Assembly (NCBI GenBank): GCA_954871525.1
Contig: OX940862.1
Location: 45,873,732-45,937,731 of the forward strand
Origin: Parietaria judaica
Taxonomy: Eukaryota > Streptophyta > Magnoliopsida > Rosales > Urticaceae
Direction: 5' to 3'
Length of the DNA stretch: 64,000 bases
The notes below the pieces were generated by a model. It had not been told where the DNA came from. It searched no databases and saw only the letters and a list, made by a program, of their open reading frames with translations. The first letter of the stretch is position 1. Every line of letters begins with the position of its first letter. Both the position numbers and the translations under genes were made by a program. This document shows, one piece after another, positions 23,290 to 35,482 of this stretch.

Positions 23290-25169
23290 TTTTTTCGTTA
23301 ACTGATCCTTATAAGGGAGTATTTAAATTTCGCAATTTTCGAGTAGCTAGTGGAGCACCTCTTGCTGCGGTGGTTATTGGCAAGATCGAAATCAAGACGT
23401 CAACCATGTTAATCTTAGAGCTGAAATATTGTCAGTTCGTACCCTCAATAACCAAGAACATAATTTCTATTGTGGAACTTGATGTTTTAGGTTTTAAATT
23501 CACTATTAAAGACAAACGTTGTTCGATTTTTACAGATGGTGTTTTTATGGGGTTTCTTATCTTGTTGGTAAGTTTTCTAGTTTAGATACTCATGAATATC
23601 CCGTGTTAAACATATTACATACACGGTTAAGACCGAGATGACTCAACCATACATATCTCTAGCATTGTCGTCTTGGCCGCATCAATGCGAAACGCATCTC
23701 CAAGCTTTATAAAGATGGAAATCTTGACCCGTTTGATTATGAATCTTATGAAATATGTGAATCTTGTTTAAGAGGAAATATGACAAAGATCCTTTTCAAA
23801 GAGACAAGCAAGAGATCAAATGAGGTATTGAGCCTTATACATTTAGATGTATGTGGATCGATACCCATGAAGGATTTGGGAAGCTTTAGGTACTTCATTA
23901 CCTTTACCAAATATAATAGTCGATACGGCTATATTTATAATACAACACTAGTAGGAATAACTTGAGACGCGAATGTGTCGTCACGTCACTGGCCCCTCCA
24001 TGTACTCCCCTATTAAATGGAGTATCTAAAAGGAGAAACCGCACACTTTGAGACATGGTTCGGTCAATGATGAACTGACCGGACTTGTTCGAATCCCTAT
24101 CGTAATATGTGATTAGAATTGTTGCGACCACACTTAACCCTTTACTGTCAATGACAGTTCGTACGACACATAATATGAGATTTGGAATGGGAAGAAGTCC
24201 AACTTTTCACACAGCAAAGTATGGGGTTGTGATGTCTATGTAGAATGGTTGATGATAGAAAAATTATGCCCGCAATCAAACTAGTTTCAGTTTTGGGGTT
24301 ATCCTAAGAAAATTAAAGGGTACTACTTCTATAACCAAATTCTCGACGAAATGTTTATTGCGAGAACCAAACCATTTATGTAAGAAGAATTTTTGTCAAA
24401 ATTGCTAGTGGGAGAGACACTGTACTTGATGAATTACGTGACTCATCCGATGAAGATGAAAAAATGATGGAAATGAAGGTATCTCTTCCGGTTATTGTTG
24501 GACCTCCAAAAATTGTCGTGGACGCTCCACCATTATTGGACAACACACTTAATGATGTAGATATACATCGGGATCCTAAAATGGTTGAAGAAGCGCCTTA
24601 AATTTTGCATGGTGCACTTCATGATTTATAAATATAAGAAGATCCTCAATTTGTTGAAGGCTAATTACCGGCCAGTGACGATGGTCTGTATATAGTAGAA
24701 TTTCAAGAGCTTCCAGATAATACACTACACCTGCATAGATAAAAAGAATTTTTCAGGCATAAAATAAGTTGAACCTGCTCATATCTTCAGAAGAAAGGGA
24801 GCTGGCTGACTTGGATAATGACTAGCGGAAGTCTTATAAAGAAGCAGTGGGAAGGATAGACTCTAAGAAATGGCTTAAGGCCATGAAATCTGAGATGGAC
24901 TGCAAGTATAACAATAAAGTTTGGGACTTTGTATATACACCCAAAGGAGTTAAAAATCCATTGGATGTAAATGGATCATCAAGACGAAAAAGGAAATGAA
25001 TGGCATTGTAAAAACGTATAAAGGGAGATAGGTTACGAAAGGGTTCCGCCAGATTTATGGAATTGCTCTTTAGAAACGTACGGTCCCGTCACCATGTTCA
25101 AGTCTAACGATTTTACTTGCTATTGCTGCATTTCATGATTATGAAATTTGGCAAATGGATGTAAGGACT
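23290..25169 (+). pseudogene. Copia element C: protease region, integrase and start of RT
   Basis: Old plus-strand pol remnant in several frames. In order: the protease-to-GAG-pre-integrase segment (VASGAPLAAVVIG, ITKNIISIVELDVLGF, TIKDKRCSIF) at about 23320-23560; LGRINAKRISKLYKDG and YEICESCLRG at 23660-23780; integrase (LIHLDVCGSIPMKDLGSFRYF) at 23830-23910; NGVSKRRNRTL near 24020; the integrase C terminus (VWGCDVYV..., GYPKKIKGYYFYN) at about 24225-24350; and the RT start (KKWLKAMKSEMD) near 24870. RT is cut at QMDVRT (25169) by insertion of element D and resumes at 52180. There are many stops. Confidence 0.8.
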
Positions 25170-27917
25170 TGTTGCAAATCGGTGGTATCAACACGACTTC
25201 CTTACCACGATAATAGCCTCCGAGGCGTCCCGAAAACATTTAAAAATTCATTTTAAAGCGGAAATCCTGTTACCAGACCGACGACACGGATATCGGGTAA
25301 CAATCATTTCGTTAAGATCTGATAAATATTTCGAATTTAATTTTTTTCATAATCATTATTAATAATCTAGTCGAACAGGAAACAAATAGAAAGCAGTAAA
25401 TGGTTGCATTTATTTACCCAATGCATAAGGCCGTACCTCTACTGACGATTCCGGTTGAGCGTTCTGACTTGGGCAGGGCTCCGCCGGTGCTGAGGGAAAC
25501 TTCCGTGATCTTCCGGGATATTCTCCAGGATTCCTCGTACCGAAGCTTGGGCTTCGCCACCAAGACTCCGTCGCAAAATTTAACGGACGGTTCTTTTAAA
25601 GTTACCTGAGAAAATATCTCCTAAGCCGAACCAAAAGAAAGATCAGAAGCAGAAAACTCGAAGACCCTAGAGAGAGAGGGAGAGCTCGAGTTTTTGCTCT
25701 TGGGAAGGTGTGTAAAATGTGTAGAATGAGCCTCCTATTTATAGGCTCAAGCTGTAACCGATTTGGAGATTTTCCCTCCCATTATTCGAATTCTAATAAT
25801 TAAATATAAATAATTATTTCAATCCAATGATCCAGATTCAATCTTATTTAAATCCAATGGATATAATTAATCAGGGATTTAATTAAATAATAATACAAGA
25901 TAAGATCAAAATATTTAATCTTATCATCATATTATAAATTTTCAAATTATATTATATATACATATTTAAATTCGAATTTGATAATGATTATCTAGATCCA
26001 ATGGTTAAAAATAAATCTTAAACCAATCCAATGGATCAAATCAATTAGGGATAAAGTCAAATACCCTAGGGTTTTACAAAACCCTAATTCGAACTCTTAT
26101 CCATAATATTATTCGAATTTATATATTATATATATAACATTAATTTATTTCTAATCCGACGGTTAAAGATTAAATCTCTAAACCGACACAACGGACACAA
26201 ATAATTAAGCAAATTCGAAATACCTAAACTTGGTCACCAAGTTTCAATTTCAAATTATATTTAGGGTTCAAATCAATTATCTCAATCTAACGGTTGATAT
26301 TAAATCATAACCGATCCAATGGATTAAATTGATTTTAGGGTTTTGCCAAAATACCAAAACATAAGGTATTTATGCCGCAAATGTAAATTCTTCAATTTAC
26401 AGATTCGAATTTAGCTAGGTTTGTATTCTCCAACCCTTAATTCGAATTTACACATGTAACAATATATAAACATATATTTTTATTTATTAATATAAATCTT
26501 TTAATTATTAATTAATTATTAATTAGATATTAATAATTAAATCCAAATAATTAAATTATATTAATAAAACTTGATCTCAATATAGAACATAAATTTTCAT
26601 GGTGCAACACCATCATTTAAATTCGTGACATGTGATTTAATTTCATAGTTTATTGAACCGAGTCATAAACTTAGAAAATCCATAAATCACAAACCGTAAG
26701 TCAGAATGACTTGGTTCAAAAAGCAAATTTGCTTAGAATTTAATTAACAACAACATATTTCTGTTCGAAAATCTAAATTATAACTTTCTTTTTATCAGTT
26801 AATTTCGTGTACCAAAATATGATACTTTTGCCACGCCGACGATAAAACTAATGGACGTCTCACACAGACTTGTCACTTTTATAAGTTGAGCCAAATGATT
26901 AAACATTATCCAGAATGTATTATCATCCGTTACGGAGCTATCCTGGGGACCATGGACCCGTATCACTTAAGCTCCAACGAATTGCTAGTTGTTCGTCAAA
27001 CCTTGAAGTGATTCCACTATAGACCCAAGGCTGCACTCTTTAGTGATACGGTATATATTATTCCCTTATAACGGCAGGGGGTCCATTAGATTCAATCAAA
27101 TTCAGTTTATTGTCCTTTCACTTGATGACTTTCACATGAGCATGCGGTTTTTACCTTAATGCCCCTCAATGCATTTTGATCTTTGACTCAACCAGTAATT
27201 TTGTGAGCAAACCACTTATGGTTTCGATTCACAAGTTGCGAACGGGTACCTCTCACTTCTCACCAATGGCAACCAAGGGAATCATCATGACTCTGAAGAG
27301 AGTTCTGTTGCCCATGTCTATGATCAAGCTATCCTTACTACCTACTACCATGTTCCCAAAATAATAGTGTTGGGAACAGCGGTAATATCTTGTGTTCTTT
27401 TACAATTAAATCAAAGAACAATCAAGCCAGTAGCTCGGACTCATGATCACTCAGGAGTTAGAACTAATATCCATTTGATCATCATTTTGTGACTCAACTA
27501 CAAGTTATCAGTGACGGTCTTATATGACAACTTCTCGAGTTTAAGTCAGGTTCGGTCTAGTATGAAGACGCTTCATACTTAATGCACTTCTAGTGAGTGT
27601 GACACACACATAATCAAGAATAGGATTGTCACTTAGTCACATTAATGACCTTACCTATTAATGGGCTCCCACCCAGTTAATCAGGTCACGAATTTTTTAA
27701 GTTTATTTATTATGTTTATTAATTCTTCCTCACTTGACTCTGTTGTGATAATAATTACATAATTGCATCCTTTATGAACTAAGGAATCAAACATTCTATT
27801 TTACTCTACCAGAAACTATAATAAGATTAACATAATAAGTACCATCTTTATTCAATGACTTGTCATAATCTTTTACAAATGGATAAATATATTGTTTAAG
27901 GACACACATGTCCAACA
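25170..27917 (-). repeat. 3' LTR of Copia element D
   Basis: 2748 bp; on the plus strand it starts TGTTGCAAATCGG and ends CATGTCCAACA, immediately followed by the reversed polypurine tract ATCTCCCACTTGT. It matches the 5' LTR at 32716-35475 along its whole length and includes the TATA region near 25735 (reversed). Confidence 0.9.
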
Positions 27918-27930
27918 ATCTCCCACTTGT
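27918..27930 (-). promoter_or_regulatory. Polypurine tract of Copia element D
   Basis: Reads ACAAGTGGGAGAT on the minus strand, directly before the 3' LTR. Same motif and position as in element A (10499-10510). Confidence 0.85.
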
Positions 27931-27932
27931 AC

Positions 27933-29700
27933 TTAAAGAAGATGACCCATGTCTTTCACGCCCATATTATCCAGATGCCTCCTGCATATTTTCTCTGGCA
28001 ACGTCTTGGTAAATGGATCAGCCAGATTGTCCTCCGAAGCTATTTTCACAACCCGCACGTCCTCACGACGTACTATCTCTTGTTTGAGATGGTATTTCCT
28101 TTCTATATGTTTTGCCTTGTTATGGTCTCTGGGCTCTTTGAAATTTTCCACAGCGCCACTGTTATCACAGTACACCGTTTGTGGTTCATCTCGATCTGGG
28201 ACTACACCCAGTTCCATGTAGAAATTCATTAGCCAAACTTATTCCTTGGCTGCTTCACACGAAGCGACATATTCAGCTTCCATTGTGGAATCTGCGATAC
28301 AGGATTGCATTACGCTTTTCCAGAATATCGCTCGACCAGCAAGGGTGTACACTGCACCTGACCTCGACTTTATCGCGTCCTTGTCAGATATGAAGTCTGA
28401 GTCAGTGTAACCAAGTGGATTCAGATATGAACCTGAAAACACCAACATATAGTTTCTCATTCTCCGAAGATACTTGAGAATATTTTTCACTACTATCCAG
28501 TGAGCCGTACCAGGGTTGGATTGGTATTCACTAACTATTCCTACAGCGTAACAGATGTCTGGCCTAGTACACTGCATCGCATACATCAGACTTCCCACTG
28601 CTGAAGCATAGGGCACTCGCCTCATCTCGTCTTGCTCTTCCGGAGAAGTTGGACACTGGTTCCTGCTAAGGAACACTCCATGCCTGGTTGGTAAATTACC
28701 GCCCTTGGAGTTTGTCATTACAAAACGTTCAAGCACCTTATCAATGTAAGCTGCTTATGACAAGGCTAGAAACATGTTATTGTGATCCCTAAAATATACG
28801 GATCCCAAGAACATAACTGGCTTCTCCCATATCCTTCATTTGGAATTGCGTAGATAGCCACGCTTTCACGTCCGATAATCTCTTCACACTGTTTCCAATG
28901 AGAAGAATATCGTCGACGTATAGAACAAGAAAAATTTCCACGGACTCATCATTGAGTTTCTAAATGCAGGCTTCAGTTTCATTCTGAATGAATCCATATG
29001 TCTTGATGGTCTCATCAAACCTTAGATTCCAGGACCTGGAAGTTTGTTTCAATCCATAAATGGACTTAAGTACTCTGCAAACTTTCCTTTCTTGACCCTG
29101 TTGCACGAACCCTTCTGGTTGGTCCATATAGATGTTCTCGTCAATTTACCCGTTTAGGAATGCGGTTTCGACGTCCATCTGGCAAATCTCTTAATTGAGA
29201 CTACAAGCTATGGCCTTGAGAATCCGGATGGACTTATACTTAGCGACTGGAGCGAAGGTCTCATCGAAATCAATACCTTCTCTCTGGTAAAACCCTTTGC
29301 CACTAGTCTATCCTTGAAGGTTTCAACCTTCCCGTCTACTCCTCTGTTTCACTTGTATACCCATTTATTCCCAATGGTTTTGAAACCATCAGGTAAGTCT
29401 ACAAGTTCCCATACTTCATTAGAATCCATTGATTCTATTTCTTAGTTCATGGCTTCCTGCCATTCTCCTTTATCAGAATCCACCAAAGCTTCCTTGTAGC
29501 TTGTGGGATCTTCAACATTAGTGTTTGTAACATCTAGGTCAAAAACCAACTAGGTTTACTCATAGTGTTTAACCGTTCATAAGAACCTCCCACTACATCC
29601 GAGTATTCCCAGAATTTCTAATGAAACTCTAATCGTGACTACTCGTAGTGTTGTTAATTATCATTTAACCTCCCACTACGCCTGAGTACCACTTGGTTCT
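27933..29700 (-). pseudogene. Copia integrase-RT linker, reverse transcriptase and RNase H (element D)
   Basis: Read leftward from about 29700: LRRSGR linker (two copies, about 29680 and 29590), RT start (VEDPTSYKEAL...GEWQEAMN), [35 protein letters not shown], the intact active site LYVDDILL near 28915, then RNase H (GYTDSDF, ADSTMEAEYVASCEAAKE, YCDNSGAVENF, KIASEDNLADPFTKTLPEK). Longest open parts are 28736-28239 and 28229-27933, separated by a TAA. Other stops and frameshifts lie upstream. It is better preserved than copy A at the active site but still not translatable as one protein. Confidence 0.9.
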
Positions 29701-30033
29701 GATCCCGAGACCGTGGTTTCCGCACTCTATTAACAACAATCTGTTGTCAATTCATGATGATAATCTTCAAATCATTTTTCGTGAAGCAAAAAAAATGATA
29801 TTCAATTACTCATGAATTGAGAAAATTACAATTATTGGAGACTGTAAAGTAACATGTCAGGTGTTTATGAATATTGTGAATAATTCAAAATAATAACTTT
29901 CATTGATAAAGAAATATTCAAATTAAACAAACATAAACTGAGGTCTTATTGAAAACAAAAATATTAATAACAACAAACTTAAATCGAATTTAAACTTAAA
30001 AAATCAAGTTCCCTTCTTCGAGCCACTCGAATA

Positions 30034-30840
30034 CTACTTGCTATTGTTTGCAACTGAGCTCCCATCGTAGGAATTCCCGCCACCTGAAAAGGAAAAAGAA
30101 AGTATATTAGATTTTTAATCTATGGATCCGAGAATAATCTCACCAATAAAAACTAATTTTGGGGTTAACAGGGGAGTCATTACCTCTCCAAGACCGCAAG
30201 CACTTCCGGCACATAGTATGCCCATTTGCTCTTAGTTTGAGCCAGCATTCAGTGCACAAGGCTCCATGTCCATTTTTTCATCTTAGCAGAAGCCACTTCT
30301 GCATTGAAAAATATTTGCAATGTTATGTAATTTTAATCTATGAAACTGAGATAAAAATCTCTTCCAATAAAATTCAGTGTATAGTTCATAAAAGGTTTTA
30401 CCCTTAGATGAACTGAGGTGTTTCCTGCATCTAAGCTGGCATTTCACTCTCGGATTCGTTCCACACTGAAAACACATTGCAGACAAACCAACTTTTCTTT
30501 CTTTCCTTCCAGGTTCGGCTTTCGATTCAGTCTTTCTTTTGTTATCTTTTGCAATAGCCTCACTGACAAGTCCCGTTACTTTATTCACTTTCAGTAATAA
30601 TCTCTCAATTTCATCATGAGATGCCTTGAGCATAGCATTCTTGAAAGCTTGACTTTTGAGATGATACTGGCTGAAATAGTGAGTGAGTAAATTATACTCA
30701 ACATCATATTTGAACCATTCCGTATCTTTCTCAAAGATAGTCACTGGCTCTTCAGACTCTTGCTCAAGAGGTGAATAGGAGTTAACGGAATCTTGATCAT
30801 CATCGGAGATAATAATTGGATCAGACATTTTAACTGGCAT
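30034..30840 (-). pseudogene. Chimeric ORF: gag start fused to a captured intron-containing gene (best copy, element D)
   Basis: Unrecognised protein in the gag position. Predicted exons are 30840-30402, 30298-30184 and 30083-30034, with GT-AG introns of 103 and 100 nt. The exon lengths give 200 codons plus stop if one extra A in exon 2 (a run of six against five in element A) is discounted. N terminus MPVKMSDP comes from gag. Then follow IIISDDDQDS (a hydrophobic-acidic motif resembling a SUMO-interaction motif), a long helical middle, and a basic stretch near residues 105-120. The Cys/His cluster is CFQCG..KCQLRC.KH in exon 1 plus GHGALC.EC...MCRKC in exon 2. Exon 1 is fully open. This could be a RING-like or other zinc-binding protein; identity is unknown. 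Confidence 0.7.
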
Positions 30841-32700
30841 TGAAAAAGAAACCTATTAAACTTTATTATAGGTAGAATGTTTTTAGGTAATTTTATTGGT
30901 TCGAAATAGTTACATGATGCAAACATGTTCACGGGAAAACGTTAACTAAACCATTTAACTGTTTGTGATAATTTAGCCGACTGTACACATCGTTGCCGTC
31001 CTTAAGGCATGGTCACATGAAGGTGACTCGCGGTATCAACGGCGTAGTTTGGCTAAACTAAGTTGTAGTCATAAGCTTAATTAATATTCACAATAAGAAA
31101 TACCGAGTTACCATGATTATTAACTATCACCATAGACGTTTGGGAAGCACCAACTTCCGTGCAAGCTTAACCCATTATTTTTGGTTCTCGGGATCCTCTT
31201 GGAAACGTCGTCCTTTAGGAATGGTCATACGAAGATGACTCACGGTCCATTTCCAAGATTTCTCCGTCCCCATATTCTTTTAGAACTATCATATTGTCAA
31301 ACCTTCCACAAGCACACCTTTCCTGAGGATTGGTCACACGAAGGTGACTCGAGGCGGTGTGGTCAGCAGACCTTGTGACAGTAATAATGCAGACCTTTTT
31401 TTATTTATTCTACACTTGCCATAGTTTTAAATGAATTAACGTTTTTTTTTGGATTCGGCTAAGTTATTTAAAACTTATTATAAACTTTTTATTAATGACA
31501 CATTAAAAGTTTATATTTTTGCTTTATAAATTACGACACGTAATTTCATAGAAAGCCTCAATGATTATACTGTTTATCATTATGTCGGTAGTGATAGGTC
31601 AATCATACTTTCTCCAGGTATATGGGAGGGGTCCTAACCGATAACCAAGGTGAACCGGCCCCACTTTTGATTCCCTCTTCCTCAGACAAGATTGTATGAT
31701 TGAGATTTTTCCGACTAATAATGAACACTTTACATTTACGCTTTATTATTTATATCTATCATGAATTCGACATATTGATAATGATAAAACATAAGCACTA
31801 TGTTTACGGGTTATGAAAATAGGTTATATTAAATTATATCTATGATTAATATATAAAATTAGATTTTAATGATTCCCATTCAACAAGAATAATCATAAAA
31901 TTACTTCATGGCTTATCTAATAATTATTTATGAAATTTTAAAATAAGTCAATGATATATTCCTAAGAATTATTATCCCTATTTTAACATTAAATAAGACA
32001 ATAATAATTAATCATTAAATAATATCCATATTAAATTTTATGAATTATAAAATAAGTCAATGATATTTATCCATAAAAAAACATCCATATTTCATTTTCA
32101 TTTAATTAATCATAATTAATTTAATTCATAATTATTTAATTTCAATAATAATTAATATTTAATTATTCCTAGGGTACCGGGTCAGAATAAAATTCCGACC
32201 CATAATTAAAATTGTGTACGTGGGCCCTCCGGGCCTAAGCTCGGGCCCATGTCCCTAGCAAAAGCCGCGCACAGGCCTTCGGGGAGGCCAGGGCAGCGCC
32301 CGCCTCACGCTGTGCCCGTAGGCCCATACCGTTGCTAGGAAGAGTGGGCCGCAGGCCAGTGCGCGAGGCCCAGGCGTTGCGCGCCAGGGCAACCCGCAAG
32401 GCGTTCGCCCTGGGCCTCGCCCTGGTCTGGGCTTTGCCATGGGCCTGGCCCGTGGCACCTAGGGTTTTGACCCTGGGGCTGCGGCGGCAGCCCCTTGTCA
32501 GCCCTTACCACGGGTTAGGCTGCGCCTAGCAGCCTGGCAAACTTTCATGGTCCGATATTTTGGGTTGGGTAATAATCTAATTTTAAATTAATATTAAAAT
32601 ATCTAGAAATAAATTTCAATTTTAATTATGAATTAATTCATCGAATAATTCGTTATTTAAACCGTTAATAAATTATGTAATTATTTCTCCTTGAACCATG
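30841..32700 (-). other. Long untranslated leader of Copia element D
   Basis: Same organisation as the leader of A. The AT-rich part holds three hairpin copies at 31012-31027, 31224-31239 and 31333-31348, and a GC-rich part lies at about 32190-32560, next to the primer binding site end. The hairpins have stems GTCAC/GTGAC, with the middle copy GTCAT/ATGAC. Small ORFs here are not conserved in content and I do not call them genes. Confidence 0.65.
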
Positions 32701-32715
32701 AGCTCTGATACCAAT
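32701..32715 (-). promoter_or_regulatory. Primer binding site of Copia element D
   Basis: Minus strand reads ATTGGTATCAGAGCT, containing the consensus plant Copia initiator-methionine-tRNA site TGGTATCAGAGC, directly after the 5' LTR. Confidence 0.9.
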
Positions 32716-35475
32716 TATTTGAAATCGGTGGTATCAAGACGACTTCCTTACCACGATAATAGCATCCGAGGCGTCCCGGTAAAATTTAAAAATTCATTTT
32801 AAAACGGAAATCCTATAACCGGACCGACGACACGGATCTCGGGTAACAATCATTTCGTTAAGATCTGATAAATATTTCGAATTTAATATCTTTCATAATA
32901 ATTATTAATAATCTAGTCGAACAGGAAATAAATAGAAAGCAGTAAATGGTTGCATTTTTTACCCAATGCATAAGGCCGTACCTCAACTCACGATTCCGGC
33001 TGCGCGTCCTGACTTAGTTAGGGCTCCGCCGGTGCTGAGGGAAACTTCCGTGATCTTCCGGGATATTCTCCTAGATTTCCATACCGAAGCGTGGGCTTCG
33101 CCGCTAGGACTCTGTCGCAAAATTTAACTGACGGTTCTTTTAAAGCTACCGGAAAAAAATATCTCCTAAGCCGAACCAGAAGAGAGATCAGAAGAAGAAA
33201 ACTCGCAGACCCTAGAGAGAGAGGGAGAGCTCGAGTTTTTGCTATTGGGAAGGTGTGTAAAATGTTTAGAATGAGCCTCCTATTTATAGGCTCAAGCTGT
33301 AACCGATTTGGAGATTTTCCCTCCCATTATTCGAATTCTATTAATTAAATATAATTAATTATTTCAATCCAATGGTCCAGATTCAATCTCATCTAAATCC
33401 AATGGATATAATTAATCAGGGATTTAAATAAATAATAATACGTGATAAGATCAAAATATTTAATCTTATCATCATATTAATAATATTCGAATTATATTAT
33501 ATATACATATTTAAAATTCGAATTTGATGATGATTATCTATATCCAATGGTTAAAAATAAATTTTAAACCAATCCAATGGATCAAATAAATTAGGGATAA
33601 AGTTAAATACCCTAGGGTTTTACAAAACCCTAATTCGAACTCTTATCCATAATATTATTCGAATTTCTATATTATATATATAACATTAATTAATTTCTAA
33701 TCCGACGGTTAAAGATTAAATCTCAAAACTGATCCAACGGACACAATCAATTAAGCAAATTCGAAATACCTAAACTTGGTCACCAAGGTTCAATTTCGAA
33801 TTACATTTAGGGTTCAAATCAATTATCTCAATCCAACGGTTGATATTAAATCATAACAAATCCAATGGATTAAATTGATTTTAGGGTTTTGCCAAAATAC
33901 CAAAACATTAGGTATTTATGCCGCAAATATAAATTCTTCAATTTACAGATTCGAATTTAGCTAGGGTTTGTATTCTCCAAACCTTAATTCGAATTTACAC
34001 ATGTAACAATATATAAACATATATTTTTATTTATTAATATAAATCTTTTAATTATTAATTAATTATTAATTAGATATTTATATTTAAATTCAAATAATTA
34101 AATTATATTAATAAAACCAGATCTCAATATAAAACATAAATTGTCATGGTGTAACACCATCATTTAAATTCGTGAAATGTGATTTAATTTCATAGTTTAT
34201 CGAACCGAGTCATAAACTTAGAAAATCCATAAATCACAAACCCTAAGTCTGAATGACTTGGTTCAAATAGAAAAGTTGCTTAGAATTTAATTTACAACAA
34301 CATAGTGTTGTTTGAAAATCTAAATTCTAATTTTCTTTTTATCAGTTAATTCCATGTACCAAAATATGATACTTTTGCCACGCTGACGATAAAACTATAT
34401 GACGTCTGACACAGACTTGTCAGTTTATAAGTCGAGCCAAATGATTAAACATTATCCAGAATGTATTTTATTCACGTACGTATCATCCGTTACGGAGCTA
34501 TCTTGGGGACCATGGACCCGTATCACTTAAGCTCCAACGAACTGCTAGTTGTTCGTCAAACCTCGAAGTGATTCCACTATAGACCCGAGGCTGCACTCTT
34601 TAGTGATACGGTATATATTATTCCCTTATACCACCAGGGTGTCCATTTGATTCAATCAAATTCGGGTTATTTTCCTTTCACTTGATGACTTCACAAATGC
34701 GCAGGCGGTTTTTACCGTAATGCCCCTCAATGCATTTTAATCCTTGACTCAGCCAGTAATTTTGTGAGCAACCCACTTATGGTTTTGATTCATAAGTTTT
34801 ACACGGGTACCTCTCACTTCTCACCACTGACAACCAAGGGAATCATCATGACTCTGAAGAGAGCTGTCTGATGCCCATGTCTATGATCAAGCTATCCTTA
34901 CTACTGACTATCATGTTCCCAAAATAATAGTGTTGGGAACAGTGGTAATATCTTGTGTTCTTTAACAGTTAAATCAAAGAACAATCAAGCCAGTAGCTCG
35001 GACTCATGATCACTCAGGACTGAGAACTAATATCTATTTGATAATCATTTTGTGACTCAACTATAAGTTATCATTGACGGTCTTATATGACAACTTATCC
35101 AGTTTAAGTCAGGTCCGGTCCAGTATGAAGACGCTTCATACTTAATGCACTTCAAGTGAGTGTGACACACACATAATCCAGAATAGGATTGTCACGTAGT
35201 CACACTAATGACCTTACCGATTAATGGGCTCCCACCCAGTTAATCAGGTCACAGACTTTTTAAGTTCATTTATTATGTTTATTAATTCTTCCTCACATGA
35301 CTCTGTTGTGATAATAATAACATAATTGCATCTGAACTAAGGAATCAAACATTCTATTTTACTCTACCAGAAACTATAATAACATTAACATAATAAGTAC
35401 CATCTTTATTCAACGACTTGTCATAATCTTTTACATATGGATAAATATCTTGTTTAAGGAAAGACATGTCCAACA
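32716..35475 (-). repeat. 5' LTR of Copia element D
   Basis: About 2760 bp, starting on the minus strand with TGTTGGACATGTCTTTCC at 35475. The 3' border (about 32716) has drifted from the CA ending. The reversed TATA motif lies near 33275. It aligns with the 3' LTR throughout, without the large deletions seen in the LTRs of A. Confidence 0.9.
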
Positions 35476-35479
35476 GAAC

Positions 35480-35482
35480 TAG
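35480..35482. repeat. Target-site duplication of the CACTA element (left copy, TAG)
   Basis: TAG is repeated exactly at 52180-52182. A 3-bp duplication is typical of CACTA transposons. The left copy overlaps the last base of the GAACT duplication made by Copia D, so the two insertions are only a few bases apart. Confidence 0.9.

Larger units (their letters stand above)
25170..35475 (-). mobile_element. Non-autonomous Copia-type LTR retrotransposon D (sister of A)
   Basis: A complete minus-strand element: 5' LTR 35475-32716, primer binding site 32715-32701, long leader to 30841, chimeric captured-gene ORF 30840-30034, linker and RT-RNase H about 29700-27933, polypurine tract, 3' LTR 27917-25170. 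Target duplications are GGACT (25165-25169) and GAACT (35476-35480), one mismatch. It sits inside the RT of element C, between the codons for DVRT and the SFLNG that resumes after 52179. It shares every unusual feature of A (loss of gag, protease and integrase; captured gene; triple hairpin), so the structure existed before either insertion. Confidence 0.92.

Noticed and set aside
27927..28393. Plus-strand ORFs of 70-101 codons (27927, 27949, 28181)
   Set aside because: They are antisense to the clearly recognisable minus-strand RNase H of Copia D.
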